From JBGVMW01 sp045122835 (GTDB lineage Bacteria; Bacillota; Clostridia; Lachnospirales; Lachnospiraceae), in NCBI GenBank assembly GCA_045122835.1, contig JBGVIB010000100.1, positions 1 through 9,213 on the forward strand: a stretch of 9,213 nucleotides of DNA, read 5' to 3'. The position numbers and the translations under genes were made by a program. The notes beneath the pieces are model-generated. The model was not told the DNA's origin, did not search any database, and saw only the letters and a program-made list of their open reading frames with translations. Shown here piece by piece: positions 6,102-9,213 of the stretch (positions are counted from its first letter, which is position 1; each line of letters starts with the position of its first letter).

Positions 6102-6875
6102 TTATTTCATATACTCAATTACTTTTTCAAATTCCATAGTTCCTCCGAATACGTCAAGAGCGCTTCCTATGGTCACATCTACATGATTATTTCCAAGCTC
6201 CCTAAGCATATCTAAGTCATCAAAATTATGAACTCCACCTGCATAAGTAATTGGAATAGCAGGAAACTTTCCAAGCATTCTCGCTAAATACTTTTCGATA
6301 CCGGAAGCTTTTCCCTCCACATCAACTGCGTGAATCAGAAATTCATCGCAATAAGAGGCTAATTTGTCCATTGTCTCCTTACAAATTGCTACGTCTGTAA
6401 ATTTTTGCCATCTATCTGTTACAATATAATATTTGTCTTCTTTTTTGCGACAGCTTAAATCAAGCACCAAATGTTCTTTACCTACTGCTTTCACCATTTT
6501 ATCAAGGTTTTCCCAGTCAATCTTTCCATCTTTAAACACAAAAGATGTTACAATTACATGACTTGCACCGGCATCTAAAAATTCCTGGGCATTTTTATCG
6601 TTGATGCCGCCACCTACCATCAATCCACCCGGGTAAGCTGAAAGAGCAAGCAATGCCTGTTTTTTTGTCTCCTCATAAAATTCTGAAGAAGGGGGATTTA
6701 ACAAAATTACATGTCCACCTTTTAATCCTCTGCTTTTATAAAGTTCTGCAAAGAAAACAGCATCCTGCTCTGCCACAAAATTTTCTTTTACCTGCTGTTT
6801 TGCCTCGGACAAACTCCCCCCAACAATCTGCTTTACTTTACCATTATGAATATCAATACAAGGTCTGAATTCCAT
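6102..6875 (-). CDS. hisA: HisA, ProFAR isomerase of the eukaryotic HIS6-like type
   Basis: The enzyme catalyses the Amadori isomerisation of ProFAR to PRFAR, the fourth step of histidine synthesis. It has 257 residues and a (beta/alpha)8 barrel. The general-acid/base aspartates are Asp8 in RPCIDIHNGKVKQIVGG and Asp139 in LVLDLSCRKK. Phosphate-binding loops are VGGGIND (87-93), YAGGVHN (211-217) and TIGSALD (235-241). Motifs such as NGKVKQIVGG, VIVTSFVF, VLDLSCRK, EFLIHAVDVEG and TIGSALDVFGG match the fungal/plant HIS6 form far better than the usual bacterial HisA. The ATG at 6875 has GGAG at 6884-6887. It heads a predicted operon with a small protein gene and pepD. No other his gene is in the window. 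Confidence 0.93.
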   Translation of the reverse strand: MEFRPCIDIHNGKVKQIVGGSLSEAKQQVKENFVAEQDAVFFAELYKSRGLKGGHVILLNPPSSEFYEETKKQALLALSAYPGGLMVGGGINDKNAQEFLDAGASHVIVTSFVFKDGKIDWENLDKMVKAVGKEHLVLDLSCRKKEDKYYIVTDRWQKFTDVAICKETMDKLASYCDEFLIHAVDVEGKASGIEKYLARMLGKFPAIPITYAGGVHNFDDLDMLRELGNNHVDVTIGSALDVFGGTMEFEKVIEYMK

Positions 6876-6931
6876 AGATTTTTCTCCATTCTGAAAACAA
6901 AAATAATGTTTGCAAATTAACGCTACTCTAT

Positions 6932-6960
6932 AGTATATGATATTACCATTATTTCTTCAA
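6932..6960 (-). promoter_or_regulatory. Sigma-A promoter of the hisA operon
   Basis: On the minus strand, TTGAAG (6955-6960) is followed by a 17-bp spacer and TATACT (6932-6937). This is the best promoter match in the window. It predicts a start near 6925 and a leader of about 50 nt. I see no histidine-rich leader peptide or T-box element in that leader. Confidence 0.7.
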
Positions 6961-6996
6961 TAGTTTTTTCGCTTTCAAAGGAGGCAAAAATTTACC

Positions 6997-7036
6997 AAAA
7001 AAATAGGAAAAGGCTGTGCCATATTGCACAACCTTT
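6997..7036 (-). terminator. Intrinsic terminator of the lipoprotein gene
   Basis: Read on the minus strand, AAAGGTTGTGC (7036-7026) pairs with GCACAGCCTTT (7019-7009) over 11 bp with one G-U and a 6-nt loop. TCCTA and a seven-T run (7003-6997) follow. The stem starts 4 nt after the stop codon at 7041. Confidence 0.85.
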
Positions 7037-7040
7037 CTGC

Positions 7041-7490
7041 CTATCTATTACTTGTTGTATTGTTATCTGTGTTAGTGTTATTCTTTGTAGTATTTGTGTT
7101 TGCGTTATTGTTATTATCGCCAGTAACATCATCCACAATATTTTCTACACCATTTGCGGCATCATCTACAATATTCTCCACACCATTTGCTGTGTCATCC
7201 ACTACATCACCCAATACGTTTCCATTCTGATCGCTGGCTGTTCCATTGCCGCCATTTGTTGTAGTGTTATTGTTCGTTTTATCATTTACAGTACCATTCG
7301 TTGTTCCATTGGTTGTACTGTTTCCTGTTGTAGTGTTGCCATCTGTGGCATCATTGGTTGTTCCATTGTTTGTACCAGATGTTGCATCATTAACCTTACC
7401 ATTGTCATTTGATCTACCACACGCTGTCATGCAGGTAGCCGATACACAAAGCATTCCCACAAGCATAAGGCTCATCCATTTTTTTCTCAT
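7041..7490 (-). CDS. Asn/Thr-rich secreted lipoprotein of unknown function
   Basis: The 149-residue protein has a lipoprotein signal peptide: basic start MRKKW, hydrophobic core (about 6-20), and lipobox-like MTAC with Cys24 as the predicted lipidated residue. Position -3 is Met, an uncommon but tolerated variant. The mature part is low complexity. Residues 25-90 and 125-149 are dominated by Asn, Thr, Gly and Asp with no fold apparent. Between about 97 and 121 there are two 11-residue repeats of VDD(T/A)ANGVENI followed by a partial third (VDDV). Such Val-Asp-Asp/Asn-Gly-Val repeats remind me of clostridial spore-associated YhcN/YlaJ-type lipoproteins, but the match is only in style. AAGGAG lies 8 nt before the ATG. 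It has its own terminator and perhaps its own promoter. Probable role: a surface or spore-envelope tethered flexible protein (inference). Confidence 0.82.
   Translation of the reverse strand: MRKKWMSLMLVGMLCVSATCMTACGRSNDNGKVNDATSGTNNGTTNDATDGNTTTGNSTTNGTTNGTVNDKTNNNTTTNGGNGTASDQNGNVLGDVVDDTANGVENIVDDAANGVENIVDDVTGDNNNNANTNTTKNNTNTDNNTTSNR
7128..7193 (-). repeat. 33-bp tandem repeat, two copies, inside the lipoprotein gene
   Basis: Copies 7128-7160 and 7161-7193 match at 28 of 33 bases by my count. A partial third unit begins at 7194. They encode the 11-residue VDD(T/A)ANGVENI repeats. The period is a multiple of three, so copy-number change would keep the frame. Confidence 0.85.
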
Positions 7491-7515
7491 AATACACTCT
7501 CCTTATTCTTAATTT

Positions 7516-7556
7516 AGAGCTGGATGTACACTTGCAAACAAGGTACATCCAGTTCT
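7516..7556 (-). promoter_or_regulatory. Long hairpin between dapB and the lipoprotein gene
   Basis: Arms 7516-7529 and 7543-7556 pair over 14 bp with one G-U. After a single bulged A (7530), four more pairs CTTG/CAAG (7531-7534 with 7539-7542) close a CAAA loop. There is no T-run on either side for either strand, so it is not a standard terminator. It lies 12 nt upstream of the lipoprotein ribosome binding site at 7499-7504, so it would be part of that gene's leader or a processing boundary after dapB. Confidence 0.55.
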
Positions 7557-7567
7557 CTCATTAAGGT

Positions 7568-7590
7568 AGTGTATCCGGAAAATTTATTTT
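7568..7590 (-). promoter_or_regulatory. Possible promoter of the lipoprotein gene (sporulation-sigma-like -10)
   Basis: On the minus strand the sequence GATACACTA at about 7574-7566 matches the -10 style of mother-cell sigma factors (sigma-E: cATAcAnT; sigma-K: CATAnnnTA). A plausible ATA-containing element lies about 14 bp upstream. It also reads as a weak sigma-A -10 (TACACT). The start would be just before the 7516-7556 hairpin. Short degenerate motifs such as this occur by chance, so this is only a suggestion. Confidence 0.22.
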
Positions 7591-7604
7591 TATACAGAAA
7601 ATAT

Positions 7605-8369
7605 TTATACCGTTGCGTCAATCACATCACGCATATCGTAGCGACCAGCTGCTTTTCCGGCAAGGAATTTTGCAGCCTGCACTGCTCCTTTGGCAAATAT
7701 TGCTTTTGAGTATGCAGTATGCTTAAACTCAATTACTTCATCTGTTCCTGCAAAAATCACTTCATGTTCACCCACAATGGTGCCACCGCGAACAGCACTG
7801 ATACCTAATTCTTTTGCATCACGACGCTGTCTCACCTGACTTCTGTCGTATACATACTCATACTGGTTATCCATCGCTTCATTAATAGAATCTGCAAGTG
7901 CTAATGCAGTTCCACTTGGTGCATCTACTTTAAGATTGTGGTGCTTTTCTACGATTTCCACATCAAAACCTGCCGGTGCTAATGTCTTCACTGCGTCCTG
8001 TAAAAGACGAAGAAGCATATTCACTCCCAAAGACATATTTGCTGATTTTAAAACAGCAGTTTCCTTTGCAGCTTCTTCTACCTTTGCCAACTGCTCCTCA
8101 GAAAGACCTGTGGTACATAATACTACCGGCAGCTTCTTTTCTACACAGTAATCTAACAAATCATCTACTGCTACTGTCGCTGCAAAGTCAATTACGACAT
8201 CTGCCTGTACATCACAGTCTTTAATGCTTGCGAAAACAGGATATGTGTTCTGGATATGATTAGATACATCTACACCTGCAACAATTTCTGTGTTTTCATC
8301 GTTTTTAACAATATCTGTTATTACCTGTCCCATCTTTCCATTACATCCGTGCATTATGATTTTAACCAT
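7605..8369 (-). CDS. dapB: 4-hydroxy-tetrahydrodipicolinate reductase
   Basis: The enzyme reduces the DapA product with NAD(P)H to tetrahydrodipicolinate in the lysine/diaminopimelate pathway, which supplies both lysine and peptidoglycan precursors. The protein has 254 residues, slightly shorter than E. coli DapB (273). The N-terminal nucleotide-binding loop is HGCNGKMG (7-14), and CTTGLS at 85-90 is the conserved nicotinamide-side segment. The catalytic signature EIVEKHHNLKVDAPSGTA runs 138-155, with His143, His144 and Lys147 in the expected places. GTIVGEHEVIFAG (197-208 region) is also typical. ATG 8369 is preceded by GAGG at 8375-8378 with a 5-nt gap. dapA lies upstream on the same strand, but after 246 bp rather than in tight linkage. 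No clear U-rich terminator follows the stop. Confidence 0.97.
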   Translation of the reverse strand: MVKIIMHGCNGKMGQVITDIVKNDENTEIVAGVDVSNHIQNTYPVFASIKDCDVQADVVIDFAATVAVDDLLDYCVEKKLPVVLCTTGLSEEQLAKVEEAAKETAVLKSANMSLGVNMLLRLLQDAVKTLAPAGFDVEIVEKHHNLKVDAPSGTALALADSINEAMDNQYEYVYDRSQVRQRRDAKELGISAVRGGTIVGEHEVIFAGTDEVIEFKHTAYSKAIFAKGAVQAAKFLAGKAAGRYDMRDVIDATV

Positions 8370-8385
8370 TTTATCCTCACATTCT

Positions 8386-8399
8386 GCCGTTAGAACGGC
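8386..8399 (-). repeat. Short inverted repeat just before the dapB ribosome binding site
   Basis: GCCGT (8386-8390) and ACGGC (8395-8399) pair around TAGA. The stem is small (5 bp) but GC-rich in an AT-rich leader, 8 nt from the GAGG site. It could modulate dapB translation; the evidence is slight. Confidence 0.3.
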
Positions 8400-8478
8400 T
8401 CTTTCGTTATAGTAGTCTTTATAGTAACCATGAGGGTACTGAATAGTTACGTTTTATATTAAATAATGCTTATCTCAT

Positions 8479-8508
8479 AATATATGAAAACCGGAACAAA
8501 GCGTTCAA
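8479..8508 (-). promoter_or_regulatory. Possible sigma-A promoter for dapB
   Basis: On the minus strand, TTGAAC (8503-8508) is spaced 18 bp from TATATT (8479-8484). This predicts a start near 8472 and a leader of about 100 nt for dapB. The -35 lies inside one arm of the 8499-8546 hairpin, so promoter and RNA structure may be coupled or one of the two readings may be wrong. Confidence 0.35.
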
Positions 8509-8546
8509 GCACATCAAGCTTTTACTCTTCATGTACCTGCACGCTT
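8499..8546 (-). promoter_or_regulatory. Long strand-biased hairpin in the dapA-dapB spacer
   Basis: In minus-strand RNA, AAGCGT (8546-8541) pairs with ACGCTT (8504-8499). After a 1x1 mismatch, CAGGTACAT (8539-8531) pairs with ATGTGCTTG (8514-8506) over nine positions, including two G-U wobbles, closing a 16-nt loop. On the plus strand the two wobbles become A-C mismatches, so the fold favours minus-strand RNA, the strand on which dapA and dapB are transcribed. The following TTTGTT is a poor U-run, so a weak dapA terminator or attenuator is possible. No known riboswitch is recognised. Confidence 0.5.
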
Positions 8547-8554
8547 GCCCTGCT

Positions 8555-8589
8555 GAATTGGATAGGTTGTGTATATTCTTTTCCAATTC
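8555..8589 (-). repeat. 7-bp inverted repeat after dapA
   Basis: GAATTGG (8555-8561) and CCAATTC (8583-8589) are perfect arms around a 21-nt loop, beginning 26 nt after the dapA stop on the minus strand. It precedes the larger 8499-8546 hairpin by a few bases, forming a tandem structured spacer. There is no T-run after it. Confidence 0.4.
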
Positions 8590-8615
8590 CTGCGCATCAT
8601 TTTTATATATTAAGC

Positions 8616-9213
8616 TTATACAAGTTCAATACCAAACTTCTTCATTTCTTCTGCTAATTTAGCAGCATTGTCATCTTCCATTTCTGTAAGTGGCATACGA
8701 AGTCCACCTGCTTCTTTACCCATAAGATTCAATGCCTTCTTTACAGGAATTGGATTTACTTCACAGAATAACTGCTTAATTAATGGAATTGCCTTTAACT
8801 GGATATCTAAGCTTCCCTTAATATCTCCATCAAAGAACTTCTGTACCATATCATGTGTTTCTTTTGGCGCAACATTAGATAATACAGAAATAACACCTTT
8901 TCCCCCTAAGGAAAGAATTGGCACTACCTGATCATCATTACCGGAATACAGATCAATGCATCCATCTGCAAGAGACATTAATTTTGCAACCTGTGAAATA
9001 TCTCCACTTGCTTCTTTGATACCTACTATATTCTCCACATTCTTTGCTAAATATACAGCCGTCTCCGGTAACATATTACATCCTGTACGACTTCCAACGT
9101 TATACAATATAACAGGAATCTTAACGGAATTTGCAACAGTTGTAAAATGCTTGATTAAGCCCTTCTGTGTTGCTTTATTATAATAAGGTGTCACTAACAA
9201 TAATCCGTCTGCA
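8616..9213 (-). CDS. dapA: 4-hydroxy-tetrahydrodipicolinate synthase, C-terminal two thirds (cut at right edge)
   Basis: The enzyme condenses pyruvate with aspartate semialdehyde, the first committed step of lysine/diaminopimelate synthesis. The frame is open to the window edge: the codons before the first start-like TTG (9198-9200) read Ala-Asp-Gly-Leu, matching the family block ADGLLxVTPYYN, so the gene simply continues outside. Roughly 100 N-terminal residues are missing. Visible active-site elements are VTPYYNK (catalytic-triad Tyr), YNVGSRTGCN (the Arg that binds the carboxyl group) and VGIKEASGD, whose Lys codon at 9015-9017 is the Schiff-base lysine. The C-terminal helical domain is complete, ending near MKKFGIELV. 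A 246-bp structured spacer separates it from dapB. Confidence 0.95.
   Translation of the reverse strand, partial: ADGLLLVTPYYNKATQKGLIKHFTTVANSVKIPVILYNVGSRTGCNMLPETAVYLAKNVENIVGIKEASGDISQVAKLMSLADGCIDLYSGNDDQVVPILSLGGKGVISVLSNVAPKETHDMVQKFFDGDIKGSLDIQLKAIPLIKQLFCEVNPIPVKKALNLMGKEAGGLRMPLTEMEDDNAAKLAEEMKKFGIELV

Noticed and set aside
6977..6984. AAAGGAGG on the plus strand as a ribosome binding site
   Set aside because: No start codon or open frame follows at a usable distance. The region is the spacer between two minus-strand genes.
7024..7230. Plus-strand ORF resembling a hydrophobic membrane peptide (also 7246-7512)
   Set aside because: The Leu/Val-rich translation is the expected complement of Asn/Asp/Thr-rich codons of the minus-strand lipoprotein gene. 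It has no ribosome binding site.
8370..8615. Lysine riboswitch or T-box between dapA and dapB
   Set aside because: I find neither the lysine-riboswitch core nor a T-box AGGGTGGNACCGCG-like sequence.

Overview
The window looks like chromosomal core metabolism from a low-GC Gram-positive anaerobe of the Clostridia, most likely a Lachnospiraceae-type gut bacterium. This is inferred from AT-rich spacers, strong GGAGG-type ribosome binding sites, sigma-A promoters with extended -10 elements, an M20-family PepD, and a HisA of the eukaryotic HIS6-like form. I see no phage, insertion sequence, CRISPR array, tRNA or rRNA. All full-length genes look intact. Two genes are cut by the window edges.

Left part, plus strand: the 3' end of an unrecognised gene (3-374) is followed by glyA (serine hydroxymethyltransferase, 514-1764) and fhs (formate-tetrahydrofolate ligase, 1957-3627). 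Both enzymes feed the one-carbon tetrahydrofolate pool: GlyA makes methylene-THF from serine, and Fhs makes formyl-THF from formate. The 192-bp gap between them holds three inverted repeats, two of them perfect 9- and 12-bp stems, and no clear second promoter. A strong intrinsic terminator closes fhs. A monocistronic cold-shock protein gene (3938-4138) follows, with its own promoter and a small hairpin at the predicted 5' end of its mRNA.

Middle part, minus strand: a likely operon reads right to left from a near-consensus promoter at 6932-6960. It contains hisA (6102-6875), a small coiled-coil protein of unknown function (5767-6054) and a PepD-type dipeptidase (4309-5754). It converges on the csp gene, and a shared, probably bidirectional terminator lies between them (4252-4284).

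Right part, minus strand: dapA (cut at the right edge), dapB (7605-8369) and an Asn/Thr-rich lipoprotein gene (7041-7490) with its own terminator. DapA and DapB are consecutive steps of lysine/diaminopimelate synthesis. They are separated by an unusual 246-bp spacer with two sizeable hairpins. One of these pairs better in minus-strand RNA than in the complement, because G-U wobbles replace mismatches. Another long hairpin sits just upstream of the lipoprotein gene.

No clearly new multi-gene system is visible. The points most worth a second look are the stand-alone eukaryotic-type HisA, the structured spacers (glyA-fhs, dapA-dapB, dapB-lipoprotein), the 11-residue repeat of the lipoprotein, and the uncharacterised small protein between hisA and pepD.
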